Counted from the first letter of the stretch, positions 16,821 to 25,727 are shown. The stretch is 64,000 nucleotides of DNA from Lactiplantibacillus xiangfangensis (GCF_001438845.1 NZ_JQCL01000055.1:26644-90643), one strand, 5' to 3'. Translations and numbers: made by a program. The notes: a model not told the origin generated them from the sequence alone.

Positions 16821-16849
16821 ATCATAACGGATTATTATCTTTTATGCAA
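16821..16849 (-). promoter_or_regulatory. Promoter of mtsCBA
   Basis: TTGCAT (16844-16849) and TATGAT (16821-16826) are separated by exactly 17 nt on the minus strand. Manganese-dependent repression by an MntR-type protein is expected for this operon, but I could not identify a convincing MntR box. Confidence 0.7.
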
Positions 16850-16904
16850 ATAATTGTTAGGCGGCGTTAACTTTATAATATTTTTATATGAATTTTTTAC
16901 TGGT

Positions 16905-16937
16905 TAAAAAAAGACCGTCCCCAGCCGGCACGATCTT
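16905..16937 (-). terminator. Terminator of the small membrane protein gene
   Basis: AAGATCGT pairs with ACGGTCTT (one G-T pair), with further CC/GG pairing inside, followed by a run of seven T on the minus strand, 12 bp after the stop codon at 16949. Confidence 0.75.
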
Positions 16938-16948
16938 ACCTAGTCTCA

Positions 16949-17341
16949 TTACTTCTTAGCACGCATTAAAGCTAGCACGCCAATCCATGGTAACGCCAAG
17001 ATTGACAGTCCCCACCGCTTTAATCCCACGGAAAGCCAGCCAAAGCCATCGACCTCATGGGAAACTTCGCCTAAGGAACTTGGCGGCGTGACTGGTTCCC
17101 GGGGTGCGCGTTTATCCGGGTCCGTCAACTGTTTGACGTACGGCGGCTCATAAGTACTCATACTCCGAATCAGCCCTAACGCGGGTTGCATCCGTAGTAA
17201 AATCGGGTACGCTACCCAGTAACTCACTGATAGGTACAAGATTAGTCCCCACCAAGTAGTTGCGTGTAGCGGACTCACTAAATAAAGACTAAGTATGTAT
17301 CCTGGCAATCCTAATAAGTAATCTGTTAACCATCTTTTCAC
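16949..17341 (-). CDS. Small membrane protein of unknown function
   Basis: I do not recognise this 130-residue protein. The GTG at 17341 is chosen because GGAGG stands 7 bases upstream, giving MKRWLTDYLLGLPGY; the longer frame would contain that site. Two hydrophobic segments lie in the first 55 residues (around LLGLPGYILSLYLVSP and LILYLSVSYWVAYPILL), and a third near the C-terminus (WGLSILALPWIGVLALM) is followed by the basic end RAKK. A proline-rich polar stretch (about 74-92, including REPVTPPSSLGEV) separates them. It is monocistronic with its own terminator. Confidence 0.75.
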   Translation of the reverse strand: MKRWLTDYLLGLPGYILSLYLVSPLHATTWWGLILYLSVSYWVAYPILLRMQPALGLIRSMSTYEPPYVKQLTDPDKRAPREPVTPPSSLGEVSHEVDGFGWLSVGLKRWGLSILALPWIGVLALMRAKK

Positions 17342-17414
17342 ATTGATTCCTCCACTCACTGATAACATCAGTATCCTTCTTTATTCTACACCAGTCACCG
17401 TTAACTCGGTGATA

Positions 17415-17457
17415 CTAAAAAACGTCCCTCAGAAGTTTTACCATTCCGTGAGACGTT
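17415..17457 (-). terminator. Terminator of the CAP-domain gene
   Basis: AACGTCTCA pairs imperfectly with TGAGGGACGTT, followed by TTTTTT on the minus strand, 28 bp beyond the stop codon. Confidence 0.75.
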
Positions 17458-17484
17458 ACTCGTGATTAATCAAACTTTATTTAA

Positions 17485-18270
17485 TTATTTATGTGAGAGC
17501 AACAGTACTTCATAGATTGCTTCGCCGTGCTGCGTTCCGCCAAACCCGATCTGCGTGTGGTTCTTGCTGAGTAAGTAAGGTTTCGCCCCATAATTGATAT
17601 TTAGATTGGTCCGCCCCATAAAAGCGTCGATCATGCCGTGTCCCCATTGTTTGCCATTTTGATAGTGGACGATGGGATTGTTCTTAGGCGCAATGTAAGC
17701 GTCGGTCACCCAGCCAGCGTGCGTCACACCCTTGACGTTTAACTTGAACTTTTTCCCCTTTTTAAGCATCTGGTCACTATTCTTCTGTGCAACCTTATCC
17801 AACTTAGCCGTTTCTTTCAACGGTTTGAGGCCGTTAGCACGCCGGTCCTTATTAACCGCAGCCAGTGCGCTCTTTCTATAAGCTTTGACACTGTACTTAC
17901 CGTAGCCCCACTGGTTCCAAACGTAGGTCGAAGCTACGTAGCCCTTGACCTTGCCATTTTTGGACTTGATATACTTTAAGGTTACCGTCTTACCGTTAGA
18001 CTTGCGTACTTGGACCTTCTTAGTCGCGTAAAACTTAGTATACAAATACTTCGTCATATGGTGCTTCTTATGGGTTAACTTAGCACTGGAATACATCCAT
18101 CCGCCCCGAACATGGACCTTGTGCTTCGACTTATACTTAGTCGTTTTAACGACCTTAGCAGCCTTAGTTTTCGCCAAAGCAGTGGCCGCACCAGTTGGTA
18201 ACGTCGCCGCGCCCATGGTTGCAATACTTAAAACCGTCATCGTCGATACAATTAACTTACTTGCCTTCAT
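17485..18270 (-). CDS. Secreted CAP/SCP-domain surface protein
   Basis: The 261-residue protein has a typical signal peptide (about residues 1-34, cleavage after ATALA), then a strongly basic Lys/Tyr/His-rich region with two SH3b or SLAP-like repeats (about 40-125). A C-terminal CAP/SCP-like domain follows (about 130-261): SALAAVNKDRRANGLKPLK, SDQMLKKGKK, THAGWVTDAY and QIGFGGTQHGEAIYEVLLL. CAP proteins are extracellular; their biochemical role in bacteria is mostly unknown. There is no LPxTG motif, so cell-wall retention would rely on charge. The ATG at 18270 follows GGAGGA. It is monocistronic. Confidence 0.85.
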   Translation of the reverse strand: MKASKLIVSTMTVLSIATMGAATLPTGAATALAKTKAAKVVKTTKYKSKHKVHVRGGWMYSSAKLTHKKHHMTKYLYTKFYATKKVQVRKSNGKTVTLKYIKSKNGKVKGYVASTYVWNQWGYGKYSVKAYRKSALAAVNKDRRANGLKPLKETAKLDKVAQKNSDQMLKKGKKFKLNVKGVTHAGWVTDAYIAPKNNPIVHYQNGKQWGHGMIDAFMGRTNLNINYGAKPYLLSKNHTQIGFGGTQHGEAIYEVLLLSHK

Positions 18271-18575
18271 ATCAATTCCTCCAATTGAAGTTGGCGGCTT
18301 ACGCGGTCGTCAGCTAAGTAATCGTTAAGAATCGTTTGCAAAAATGCGCCGTCAATTCAGTCCCCTGAAGCTCATTTTTCCAAACGGCTTAACGACGCTA
18401 ATCTTATCAAACGATAAGTCTATTATCAATAAGAATATAATTTTATTTATTTTGAGACGAAAAATTAGGTTTCAGTATCTATTTTTATTTAAAAGCCTCC
18501 AATGGAATAGCCTGACTTGTCCATCAAACCACGTAACAATCTGTTACTTGTCCAAAAATTCGAATTTTTGCCAAC
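18271..18575. promoter_or_regulatory. Regulatory gap upstream of the CAP gene
   Basis: This gap contains no gene. On the minus strand a TTGACG (near 18350) may serve as -35 of the CAP gene. Two direct repeats of the form AACGATTMCTT (18316-18336) lie next to it and resemble a response-regulator site. A perfect CTTATC-AAAC-GATAAG hairpin lies at 18403-18418, and an 18-bp perfect palindrome CAAAAATTCGAATTTTTG at 18553-18570. No binding protein can be named. Confidence 0.45.
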
Positions 18576-18605
18576 AAAAAAAGCATCCGCCCAAAGGACG
18601 AACAC
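18576..18605 (-). terminator. Terminator of rplM-rpsI
   Basis: GTGTTCGTC pairs with GGCGGATGC (several G-T pairs) around a CTTTG loop, followed by seven T on the minus strand, about 50 bp after the rpsI stop codon. Confidence 0.8.
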
Positions 18606-18656
18606 TCTTTTTTGGATTCAGAAAATGTTGATAATGCAACGCTTTTTCTAAAAATA

Positions 18657-19049
18657 TTAACGTTTTGAGAATTGTGAAGCTTTCCGGGCTTTCTTCAAAC
18701 CTGGCTTCTTACGTTCCTTCATACGAGCATCACGAGTTAAGAGACCCGCGCGCTTCAAAGGAGTACGGAAATCAGGATCAACTTCGAGCAAAGCACGAGC
18801 AATCCCATGACGGGTTGCGCCGGCTTGACCATGGAAGCCACCACCATTAACGTTTACTAAAACATCATATTGATCTGAGGTTTCAGTAACTTCGAATGGT
18901 TGTAACAATTCCTTACGAATATCTGCAAATGGAATGTAGTCATCAACTGACTTGTCATTCATAACAATTTTACCAGTACCTGGTACTAAACGTACGCGGG
19001 CAACTGAATCTTTACGACGGCCTGTGCCGCGATATTGTACTTGAGCCAA
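18657..19049 (-). CDS. rpsI: 30S ribosomal protein uS9
   Basis: The 130-residue S9 starts [20 protein letters not shown] and ends in the conserved basic tail [17 protein letters not shown], which reaches into the P site of the 30S subunit. [19 protein letters not shown] is the family core. It lies 13 bp after rplM on the same strand, the standard L13-S9 operon, and a GGAGG precedes the start. Confidence 0.98.
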   Translation of the reverse strand: MAQVQYRGTGRRKDSVARVRLVPGTGKIVMNDKSVDDYIPFADIRKELLQPFEVTETSDQYDVLVNVNGGGFHGQAGATRHGIARALLEVDPDFRTPLKRAGLLTRDARMKERKKPGLKKARKASQFSKR

Positions 19050-19062
19050 TGTAGTTTCCTCC

Positions 19063-19506
19063 TTAGATTAAGTTAGTAATGTCCAAAACTTCAGGTTTTT
19101 GTGCTTGTTGCGTATGTTCTGCACCAGCATAAACATGCAACTTCAAGCCCATTTTGTGACCCAAAGAGTTGTGAGGAAGCATACCCTTAACTGAAGTTTC
19201 AATTAATTTAGTAGGTTCCTTAGCCAAGAAGTCACCGGCAGTCCGTTCCTTTAAACCACCAGCATAAGCAGTATGATGATAATAAATCTTCGTTTCTGCT
19301 TTCTTCCCAGTCAAAGCGACCTTGCTTGCATTAATAATAATCACGTTGTCACCAGTATCTACATTAGGTGTAAATACAGGCTTGTTCTTACCACGTAAAA
19401 TTGATGCAACGACAGTTGAAAGACGACCCATTGGGACATCCGTAGCATCAACTACATACCATTTACGATCAATTTCACCTGGTTTAGCCATATATGTTGT
19501 ACGCAC
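19063..19506 (-). CDS. rplM: 50S ribosomal protein uL13
   Basis: L13 is an early assembly protein of the 50S subunit. The start is the GTG at 19506 ([20 protein letters not shown], 147 residues), because GGAGG stands 8 bases upstream at about 19515-19519. A longer in-frame ATG at 19545 would place this site inside the gene and add 13 residues without family support. Conserved parts include [18 protein letters not shown] and the [11 protein letters not shown] segment. A promoter and an L13-type leader hairpin precede it. Confidence 0.97.
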   Translation of the reverse strand: MRTTYMAKPGEIDRKWYVVDATDVPMGRLSTVVASILRGKNKPVFTPNVDTGDNVIIINASKVALTGKKAETKIYYHHTAYAGGLKERTAGDFLAKEPTKLIETSVKGMLPHNSLGHKMGLKLHVYAGAEHTQQAQKPEVLDITNLI

Positions 19507-19530
19507 GTTGTGTTCCTCCATTTTCTGTGT

Positions 19531-19578
19531 TTGTTTGACACTCAATAAGATTTCCGGGGCTTATCGTGGGGCAAACAA
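19531..19578 (-). promoter_or_regulatory. Probable L13 leader (autoregulatory RNA)
   Basis: In the rplM 5' UTR, TTGTTTG pairs with CAAACAA as an outer stem and GATAAG with CTTATTG as an inner stem. Firmicutes carry an L13 leader at this place, thought to bind L13 and repress rplM-rpsI. Structure and position fit; family membership was not tested with a covariance model. Confidence 0.7.
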
Positions 19579-19589
19579 TACCAACAATC

Positions 19590-19618
19590 AGTTTACCTAA
19601 CTTAGCCTCAGAAGTCAA
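19590..19618 (-). promoter_or_regulatory. Promoter of rplM-rpsI
   Basis: TTGACT (19613-19618), 17-nt spacer and TAAACT (19590-19595) on the minus strand, about 85 bp before the rplM start and directly ahead of the leader hairpin. Confidence 0.8.
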
Positions 19619-19738
19619 TCCTTTATTAGTTGACAAATTCGGTTTTTAAAGACCTGACGCTACTAATGACACGTCAGATACAAGGCTATCAGTCTACCAC
19701 TTTCAAGACCACTTGTCTTCCAATGACAGCTTAATTTT

Positions 19739-20530
19739 TTACTTTTCTTGTTCAAGATCCCGTTCCAACTCAGCTTGGTCATAATAGACCCGCTTCATGT
19801 ATAGCCCGGAAGCCGGGGCCGTCCCACGCGCCTGTTCGCGGTCCTTTGCAGCCAGTAAGCCTGGGATACAGTCAACGGCGCGCCGTCCCTGACCAATCTC
19901 CATCAATAGCGCGACCATGATGCGAACCTGGTTATATAAAAAGCCGCTACCACAAAATTCAAATTGAATTTCATTTTCATCCGGCAACGCCCACGCCTTG
20001 GCGGAATAGATTTCACGAACGTGGTCATGCGCTTGTGAGCCCGACGCCACGAAGGTCGAGAAATCATGCCGACCAACCAGATCAGGAATCGCCTGCTGAA
20101 TACGCGCAATGTCTGCTTGGAACTTAAAGTGGCCGGTATAGTGCCGTTTGAACGGATCAACAAACTCATTTTGATACGCTCGGTACCAGTACCGCTTACC
20201 GACCGTGTCATAACGAGCGTGAAAATCAGCGGAAACGATCTCCACGGACTTGATTAAAGTATCCATTGGTAACAGACTATTTAGCCCCCGCCGAACACCC
20301 TCCGCACGAATCTCATACGGTAAGTCGAAGTGAATCGTCTGCCCAAAGGCGTGCACCCCGGCGTCGGTCCGTCCAGCACCGTAAACGATGATTGGTTCAG
20401 CGGGATCCTTGGCCATTTTATTCACGGCTTTACTGAAGACTTGCTCCACGGTCCGCTGATTGGGTTGGCGCTGGAACCCCGCAAAGTTGGTCCCATCATA
20501 GGCCAAAACTACTTTATATCTGGTTGTCAA
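19739..20530 (-). CDS. truA: tRNA pseudouridine(38-40) synthase TruA
   Basis: TruA converts uridines 38-40 of the tRNA anticodon arm to pseudouridine. The protein has the catalytic aspartate in YGAGRTDAGVHA (about residues 52-63) and the family N-terminus YKVVLAYDGTNFAGFQRQ. I choose the TTG at 20530 (263 residues), which has GGAGG five bases upstream; the ATG at 20542 overlaps that site. It lies 57 bp downstream of ecfT on the same strand, the usual Firmicute arrangement ecfA1-ecfA2-ecfT-truA-rplM-rpsI. Confidence 0.96.
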   Translation of the reverse strand: MTTRYKVVLAYDGTNFAGFQRQPNQRTVEQVFSKAVNKMAKDPAEPIIVYGAGRTDAGVHAFGQTIHFDLPYEIRAEGVRRGLNSLLPMDTLIKSVEIVSADFHARYDTVGKRYWYRAYQNEFVDPFKRHYTGHFKFQADIARIQQAIPDLVGRHDFSTFVASGSQAHDHVREIYSAKAWALPDENEIQFEFCGSGFLYNQVRIMVALLMEIGQGRRAVDCIPGLLAAKDREQARGTAPASGLYMKRVYYDQAELERDLEQEK

Positions 20531-20587
20531 TATATCCTCCATGATTCAAAAAGTTGGTGCGCCTAACTGGCCGTACCAACTTTAACC

Positions 20588-21388
20588 TTATGCTCTTAGA
20601 AAAATCAGTGCCACCGTCAAAGCGGCAAAAATCACGGTTACCCACGAATCGCGGGCGTGCCACTTCAGAATCCGGAACTTACTGCGGCCTTCACCGCCCT
20701 GATAGCCCCGCGCTTCCATGGCGGTTGCCAAGTCCTCAGCACGATTAAACGAGCTGACGAACAGTGGAATCAGCAGCGGAACCACGGCACGCATTTGTTG
20801 GAAGATATTACCCGCTCCAAAGTCAACGCCCCGCGCTCGCTGCGCATTCATGATCTTTTCCGTTTCATCCATCAATGTCGGGACAAACCGCAGTGCGATC
20901 GATAACATCAACGCGACTTCGTAGACCGGAAAATGAACGGCTTTTAGCGGCATTAAAATGTATTCAATGGCGTCGGAAAGTTCCAACGGTGGCGTCGTTA
21001 ACGTCAACAGTGTCGACATAAAGATAATCAACACGAACCGGCAGAAAATGTAGGCCCCGTTGATCAGCCCTAACCGACTAATGGTGATAATGCCCCAGTG
21101 CCAGTAAACCGGGCCCCCACTTGCGCTAAAGAGCACTTGCAGGACCACCGTGAACAGAATTAGCCAAATCAGCGGTTTAACCCCGTTAATAAAAAATGAC
21201 CACTTCACGCCGGACATGGTAATCGCCAAAAAGGTAAATGCAAATAATAGCAAGTACGTCATCCAATTATTGGCGATAAAAATAATCCCAATAAAGTAAA
21301 AACTCAGTAATAGTTTGGCGCGGGGATCCATGTGATGAATCACTGAATCACCCGGAATGTAGCGCCCAAAGATCAACTTATTCATCAT
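20588..21388 (-). CDS. ecfT: ECF transporter transmembrane protein EcfT
   Basis: EcfT is the membrane scaffold of energy-coupling factor vitamin transporters, joining interchangeable S components to the EcfA1-EcfA2 ATPases. The 266-residue product has about five hydrophobic segments and the two coupling-helix motifs with Ala-Arg-Gly ([11 protein letters not shown] near residue 180 and AMEARGYQG near residue 215). The ATG at 21388 overlaps the ecfA2 end by 11 bp, and the longer frame from 21430 is unlikely. The riboflavin S component is not in the window. Confidence 0.95.
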   Translation of the reverse strand: MMNKLIFGRYIPGDSVIHHMDPRAKLLLSFYFIGIIFIANNWMTYLLLFAFTFLAITMSGVKWSFFINGVKPLIWLILFTVVLQVLFSASGGPVYWHWGIITISRLGLINGAYIFCRFVLIIFMSTLLTLTTPPLELSDAIEYILMPLKAVHFPVYEVALMLSIALRFVPTLMDETEKIMNAQRARGVDFGAGNIFQQMRAVVPLLIPLFVSSFNRAEDLATAMEARGYQGGEGRSKFRILKWHARDSWVTVIFAALTVALIFLRA

Positions 21389-22265
21389 GGGTCGTCGCAC
21401 CCCCAAACGCCGTTGTCGGTAGCTGGGCAATTAAATCTTCAGCTAATTCATCTTCCGTTAACGGCATGCGGTCAAACTGCCAACCGCGCGCGATTAACTG
21501 CTGGGCAAACGCCGTTGTCTTTGGTAATCCAAGTTGGTGTTCAACTAGCCACTGCGGCTCTTTAAAGATTTCCCGCGGGGTCCCCGTCTTCACAATGCGG
21601 CCCCCGTCCATCACGATGACATTATCGGCATAGTTCGCAACGTCATCCATTTGGTGGGTGACGAGAACGACCGTTAAGTGCTGTTCATGCCGTAACCGCG
21701 CAAACATTTCCATCATGTCTAAACGGCCCTGCGGATCAAGCCCAGCTGTCGGTTCATCGAGAACCAGCACCTGGGGCTTCATCGCGAGTACCCCGGCAAT
21801 CGCAACCCGCCGCATTTGGCCCCCCGAGAGGTCAAATGGCGAGCGTTTAAGTAAGTCTTGATTCAAGCCGACCAAGTCCAACATCTCGGCCGCCGTCTTC
21901 AACGCGTCAGCTTCACTGACGCCGAAGTTTTGCGGCCCAAACGCGATGTCTTTTTCAACCGTTTCCTCAAACAACTGACTTTCTGGGAATTGAAACACGA
22001 TGCCGACGTGTTGGCGCAGCTTTTTTAAATCCTTGTTGTTGGTTGCGGGTGTGATGACCCGTTCCCCAATCGTAACGGTCCCACTGGTTGGCTTTAACAG
22101 CGCGTTTAAGTGTTGCAAAAGAGTGGACTTGCCACTCCCGGTGTGTCCAATTAGCGCCGTGTACGACCCGTCCGGAATCGTGACGTTGATGTCGGTTAAC
22201 GCCTTCGTCTCAAAGGGAGTGCCCGGTTGGTAGGTAAAATCTACTTGTTTGAACGTAATTGCCAT
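21378..22265 (-). CDS. ecfA2: ECF transporter ATPase EcfA2
   Basis: A 295-residue ABC ATPase with Walker [10 protein letters not shown] (about residues 39-47), a Q-loop in [13 protein letters not shown], signature LSGGQMRR and Walker B VLVLDEP. The acidic C-terminal extension is typical of ECF ATPases. The gene starts inside the end of ecfA1 (25-bp overlap) and overlaps ecfT, so the three are coupled. It works as heterodimer with EcfA1 to power vitamin uptake, including possibly flavins for the neighbouring EET genes. Confidence 0.95.
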   Translation of the reverse strand: MAITFKQVDFTYQPGTPFETKALTDINVTIPDGSYTALIGHTGSGKSTLLQHLNALLKPTSGTVTIGERVITPATNNKDLKKLRQHVGIVFQFPESQLFEETVEKDIAFGPQNFGVSEADALKTAAEMLDLVGLNQDLLKRSPFDLSGGQMRRVAIAGVLAMKPQVLVLDEPTAGLDPQGRLDMMEMFARLRHEQHLTVVLVTHQMDDVANYADNVIVMDGGRIVKTGTPREIFKEPQWLVEHQLGLPKTTAFAQQLIARGWQFDRMPLTEDELAEDLIAQLPTTAFGGATTHDE

Positions 22266-23086
22266 AACCAGTCAGCCATCCCTTTCTCCGTTAAATAAGT
22301 TGCTGGCACCTGAACGTTGCGGCGCTTCAACGCTGCTTTTAAGCGTTCAGCGTACGGCATGTCCAGGCCCATCTTAATGAGGGCTTCCCCGTGGCGGAAG
22401 ATTTCCGCTGGGGTTCCTTCTTCTTTTACTTCACCATCATTAACGACTAAGATGCGGTTGGCACTCGCAGCTTCGTCAATATCATGCGTGATCGATAGCA
22501 CCGTTAAATCCGACGTGGCCTTCATTTGGCGAATCGTCGCCAACACTTCTTCGCGTCCCCGCGGATCCAGCATTGAAGTGGCTTCGTCCAAGATCAAAAT
22601 CTGAGGACGGGCCGCAATCATCCCTGCTAACGCGACCCGTTGCTTTTGTCCACCTGATAAACGAGCGGGTTCACGGGTGGCGAAATCCTGCATGTTGACT
22701 AGTTTGAGTGCGGCTGGCACGCGGCGAAGCATTTCGTCACGCGCGACGCCTTGATTTTCCAAACCAAACGCCACGTCATCGGCCACCGTAGCACCAACGA
22801 ACTGGTTATCTGGATTTTGGAAAACCATGCCAATTTTTTTGCGAATCTCCCAAACGGTCTTCTCTGACAGGACGTCACCATCCACCGTAATTTTTCCTGA
22901 AGCTGGCGCTAGCAGCCCGTTAAGGTTTTTAGCCAACGTCGACTTTCCGGAACCGTTGTGGCCGACAATGGCGACCCATTCACCAGCATCGACTGAAAAT
23001 GAAACGTCGCGTAACGTTAGCTGATCTTTGGCCTGTTGTGGGTAGCGGTAATTTAAATGTTCAACGTCAATAATCGGCCTCACCAT
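22241..23086 (-). CDS. ecfA1: ECF transporter ATPase EcfA1
   Basis: A 281-residue ABC ATPase with Walker [10 protein letters not shown] (about residues 42-50), Q-loop [13 protein letters not shown], signature LSGGQKQRV and Walker [13 protein letters not shown]. The FQNPDNQ loop is characteristic of EcfA1. The ATG at 23086 follows GAGGGA. The fmnB stop codon is only 47 bp upstream on the same strand, with a weak extended -10 (TGTTATGAT) between them, so EET and ECF genes may be partly co-transcribed. Confidence 0.95.
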   Translation of the reverse strand: MVRPIIDVEHLNYRYPQQAKDQLTLRDVSFSVDAGEWVAIVGHNGSGKSTLAKNLNGLLAPASGKITVDGDVLSEKTVWEIRKKIGMVFQNPDNQFVGATVADDVAFGLENQGVARDEMLRRVPAALKLVNMQDFATREPARLSGGQKQRVALAGMIAARPQILILDEATSMLDPRGREEVLATIRQMKATSDLTVLSITHDIDEAASANRILVVNDGEVKEEGTPAEIFRHGEALIKMGLDMPYAERLKAALKRRNVQVPATYLTEKGMADWLWQLRSNK

Positions 23087-23133
23087 GGTCCCTCATTTCC
23101 ATAAATTGCTGGTTCTAATCATAACATACCTAA

Positions 23134-24246
23134 CTATTTCAAATCACTAGCAGATCCGTATTTATACCCGTTATCACCAAACAGCGAGAACTTCTTCTTT
23201 AAGTTATTTGAAACGTAGACTTTTTTATCCTTCGTAATAAAGATGGCACCGATACCCTTGTCGGCTTTGCCGTTGATATACTTCATCCCATCTTTAAGTC
23301 CCTTGTCAAAGGTGGCCGTTGACAAACCGTCACCGTCCGTGGACTTCTTCGAAATAATCGAAACCCCCATCAAATTATTTTGGTATGGCGCCCCGGTCTT
23401 AGGATCCATCAAGTGACTGTAAACCTTACCGTGTTTCTTTAAGTAACGTTCATAAATACCAGACGTGACAATGGACATATTTTTGACTGGGACTGACCCA
23501 ATTGCGGTCCCCCGTGAAGCCTTAGGATCTTGAATGCCGACGGTCCAATTCCCCGTCTTCGTGCCCTTAGGACTGTCACCGAGAACGTAAATGTTCCCAC
23601 CCAAGTCAATAATGGCGGTTGAAACGCCGTGATTCAAGAAATACGTCTTCACTTGGTCAGCCATGTAGCCCTTGGCGATTCCGCCTAAGTCGAGTTGCAT
23701 CCCTTTTTGTTCCAAGTACACGGTCCGCTTTTGGTCGTTTAACTTGACCTTCTTGTAGTCAACTAGCTTAACGTTAGTATCGATTTCCTTTTGCGTTGGG
23801 ACCTTCGCATCGGAGAAGCCAATGTGCCACAATTGCGTGATGGGTCCGATGGCCATGTCGAATGATTCATCGGAGTTCTTACTATAGTAGTAGGCTGCTT
23901 TGAGCATCGGGTAGATATCCTTGCTAACCTTGACCGGATTCTTCCCAGCAGCGGCGTTGATCTTATCGATCTCAGAGCCTTTTTGATTGACCGTGACCGC
24001 CCGGGCCTCTTTTTTCAATAAACTAAAGGCCCCGTCGATTACTTTGGACTTGCCTTTGTTATAAACCCGCAAGGTCACCACGGTTCCCATCATAAACTGG
24101 GTATCTTCGGATGGTGTTTGAACCACCTTAGTAGGTTTCGGTCGACTACTGCTAGCCGCACGCTTGTTTGAATTTGCACCACAAGCGGTCAAAGGAATTA
24201 CCATGGCCACTATTAAACCTAACTGAACTAATTTTCTTAGCTTCAT
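23134..24246 (-). CDS. fmnB: FAD:protein FMN transferase (ApbE family), EET component
   Basis: FmnB covalently attaches FMN to threonines of extracytoplasmic flavoproteins. The 370-residue protein is a lipoprotein (lipobox LTAC, Cys about residue 22) with the ApbE core: FMMGTVVTLRVYN, the FAD-binding DLGGIAKGYMADQ near residue 190, IDLGGNIYVLG near residue 215 and HLMDPKTGAP near residue 285. The start is the ATG at 24246 after AGGGGAAG; the reading frame extends ten codons further without a ribosome site. Its expected substrate PplA lies directly upstream. Together they are part of the flavin-based EET locus known from Listeria and described in L. plantarum. Confidence 0.93.
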   Translation of the reverse strand: MKLRKLVQLGLIVAMVIPLTACGANSNKRAASSSRPKPTKVVQTPSEDTQFMMGTVVTLRVYNKGKSKVIDGAFSLLKKEARAVTVNQKGSEIDKINAAAGKNPVKVSKDIYPMLKAAYYYSKNSDESFDMAIGPITQLWHIGFSDAKVPTQKEIDTNVKLVDYKKVKLNDQKRTVYLEQKGMQLDLGGIAKGYMADQVKTYFLNHGVSTAIIDLGGNIYVLGDSPKGTKTGNWTVGIQDPKASRGTAIGSVPVKNMSIVTSGIYERYLKKHGKVYSHLMDPKTGAPYQNNLMGVSIISKKSTDGDGLSTATFDKGLKDGMKYINGKADKGIGAIFITKDKKVYVSNNLKKKFSLFGDNGYKYGSASDLK

Positions 24247-24281
24247 GTCGTTAACTTCCCCTATATATAATTTCAATCGTA

Positions 24282-24290
24282 ATTATACCA
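24282..24290 (-). promoter_or_regulatory. Extended -10 promoter of fmnB
   Basis: TGG directly before TATAAT on the minus strand (TATAAT at 24282-24287), about 36 bp before the fmnB start. No good -35 is visible. Confidence 0.6.
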
Positions 24291-24464
24291 AAATTTTTAT
24301 GAACCGGTGGTGTTGAATTTAAAACCCTTTCAGAAACATTGTGTAAACTAATACATGATTGAAAGTGCTAAAACTAGTTCAATCGTTGCCATAGCACTAC
24401 TTATCATTAGAAGATTAGTATTATTGGCGCTTCACCCCAATAACTGGTCAAGACCGCTTTTAAC

Positions 24465-24494
24465 AAAAAAAGCCCTCAGCTTTCGCCTCAGGCT
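24465..24494 (-). terminator. Terminator between pplA and fmnB
   Basis: AGCCTGAGGC-GAAA-GCTGAGGGCT forms an imperfect GC-rich stem with a GAAA loop, followed by seven T on the minus strand, shortly after the pplA stop. fmnB therefore relies mainly on its own promoter. Confidence 0.8.
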
Positions 24495-24517
24495 CCTTAC
24501 TAAAACGTACTTAATTG

Positions 24518-25444
24518 TTATTCGGCAAAGATCAAGTTGTCGACAGTGATCTTCTTAGTGTTCCCATTTTGAGCGGCGTTTTGTAGTTGTTCAGCATACA
24601 AAACGAAGGTGTTTGATGATTCAGTAGCACCCGTAACAACGTCAACCTTAGTTGGGTCACTGCTCTTAACTAATGACTTGTTCAAAGCTGGTTGGTAAGT
24701 CTTTGGATCAGTCTTAGCAATCTTCTTCATTTGCTTGTTGTATGAAGCATCATTAGTCTTGGACTTGCCATTCTTGTTAACTTGGTTGTAGTCTGACTTC
24801 GTGATCTTACCATTCTTAACGGTGATGCCAAACGTTACTTTATAACCATGTGAGTAGTTCTTTTCAGCTAAGTTATAAGTGCCGTCTTTCATCTTCTTGC
24901 CGTTGTTGATCTTGATGGTAGCAGTATCACCAGCTTGTGCGGCTTGAACTAATTGTTGCGTGTAGTTTTGGAAAGTCTTGGAAGATTCCGTTGCACCCGT
25001 AACAACATCGATTGAGCCAACATTACCGGTTGCGGCGGTGCTAGTCAATGACTTGTTCAACTTAGGAATGTAAGCCTTAGGGTTCGTACCTGAACCCTTC
25101 TTCATTTGTTTGTTGTACGAAGTATCGTCAACTTTGGACTTACCCTTCTTATTCACTTGATCATAACTGGACTTAGTGATTTTACCCTTGCTGTTGACGG
25201 TGATGCTCATCGTAGTACGGTAGCCATAAGAATAGTTTTGTTCTTCGAGTTTGTAAGTACCCGCTTTCATTTTACCGCCAGCGGTTAACTTAGCAACCTT
25301 AGTTGTCTTGGCAGAGCTTGAAGAAGCACTCTTCTTAGAAGATGATGATGAACTAGAACTTGATGAACTACTCCCACAACCTGCTAAGACTAAAGCTGAA
25401 ATTGCGACAACTGATGCAACTGCAGAAACTGATTTAAACTTCAT
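24518..25444 (-). CDS. pplA: Flavinylated lipoprotein PplA with two FMN-binding domains
   Basis: The 308-residue lipoprotein (lipobox LAGC, Cys23) has a 12-serine run and a flexible Ser/Lys linker to about residue 50, then two homologous FMN_bind domains. Each begins with KMKxGTYxLxExNYSxGY and ends with DVVTGATESS; the Thr in GAT (about residues 152 and 277) is the expected FMN attachment site. In Listeria EET, PplA receives electrons from membrane quinol and passes them to extracellular acceptors. The ATG at 25444 follows AGGAG. A strong own promoter lies upstream, divergent from ndh2. The two domains are close copies, suggesting internal duplication. Confidence 0.93.
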   Translation of the reverse strand: MKFKSVSAVASVVAISALVLAGCGSSSSSSSSSSSSKKSASSSSAKTTKVAKLTAGGKMKAGTYKLEEQNYSYGYRTTMSITVNSKGKITKSSYDQVNKKGKSKVDDTSYNKQMKKGSGTNPKAYIPKLNKSLTSTAATGNVGSIDVVTGATESSKTFQNYTQQLVQAAQAGDTATIKINNGKKMKDGTYNLAEKNYSHGYKVTFGITVKNGKITKSDYNQVNKNGKSKTNDASYNKQMKKIAKTDPKTYQPALNKSLVKSSDPTKVDVVTGATESSNTFVLYAEQLQNAAQNGNTKKITVDNLIFAE

Positions 25445-25485
25445 AATATCCCACTCCTAACCTTTTTGTATGAAAATTCACATTA

Positions 25486-25514
25486 ATCTTAACGTTTAAA
25501 AATCAATTAGTCAA
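25486..25514 (-). promoter_or_regulatory. Promoter of pplA
   Basis: TTGACT (25509-25514), 17-nt spacer and TAAGAT (25486-25491) on the minus strand, 42 bp before the pplA start codon. Confidence 0.8.
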
Positions 25515-25647
25515 TCCTATTTTATAAATATAATCGTATTTTAACGCAACGGTAGCAGTAATGGCAGCGTTTTACCAATTTCCATCTTAACCAATTTTTG
25601 GCGCACTTAAACAATGTGATTTATTATGCATTCTTACCGTCAACCCA

Positions 25648-25676
25648 TAGACAACCGCTTACATTATCGTTATAAT
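25648..25676 (+). promoter_or_regulatory. Promoter of ndh2 with overlapping cre-like site
   Basis: TAGACA (25648-25653), 17 nt and TATAAT (25671-25676). The interval 25650-25664, read on the minus strand (TGTAAGCGGTTGTC core), matches the cre consensus except one position and would overlap the polymerase site. CcpA repression of ndh2 is therefore possible. Confidence 0.7.
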
Positions 25677-25727
25677 TATTAGTGGAATTATTATTTTTCT
25701 ATTATTATTCAAGGGAGTTGTTACGCA

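Noticed and set aside
16771..16870. MntR box upstream of mtsCBA
   Set aside because: The A/T-rich promoter region offers only weak partial matches; no clear palindrome fitting the consensus was found.
18344..18631. Plus-strand 95-residue open frame upstream of rpsI
   Set aside because: It crosses the rplM-rpsI terminator and palindromes, has no Shine-Dalgarno site and low-complexity A/T-rich content.
23087..25727. FMN riboswitch controlling the EET or ECF genes
   Set aside because: I looked for the conserved RFN element in the gaps upstream of ecfA1, fmnB, pplA and ndh2 and did not see it.
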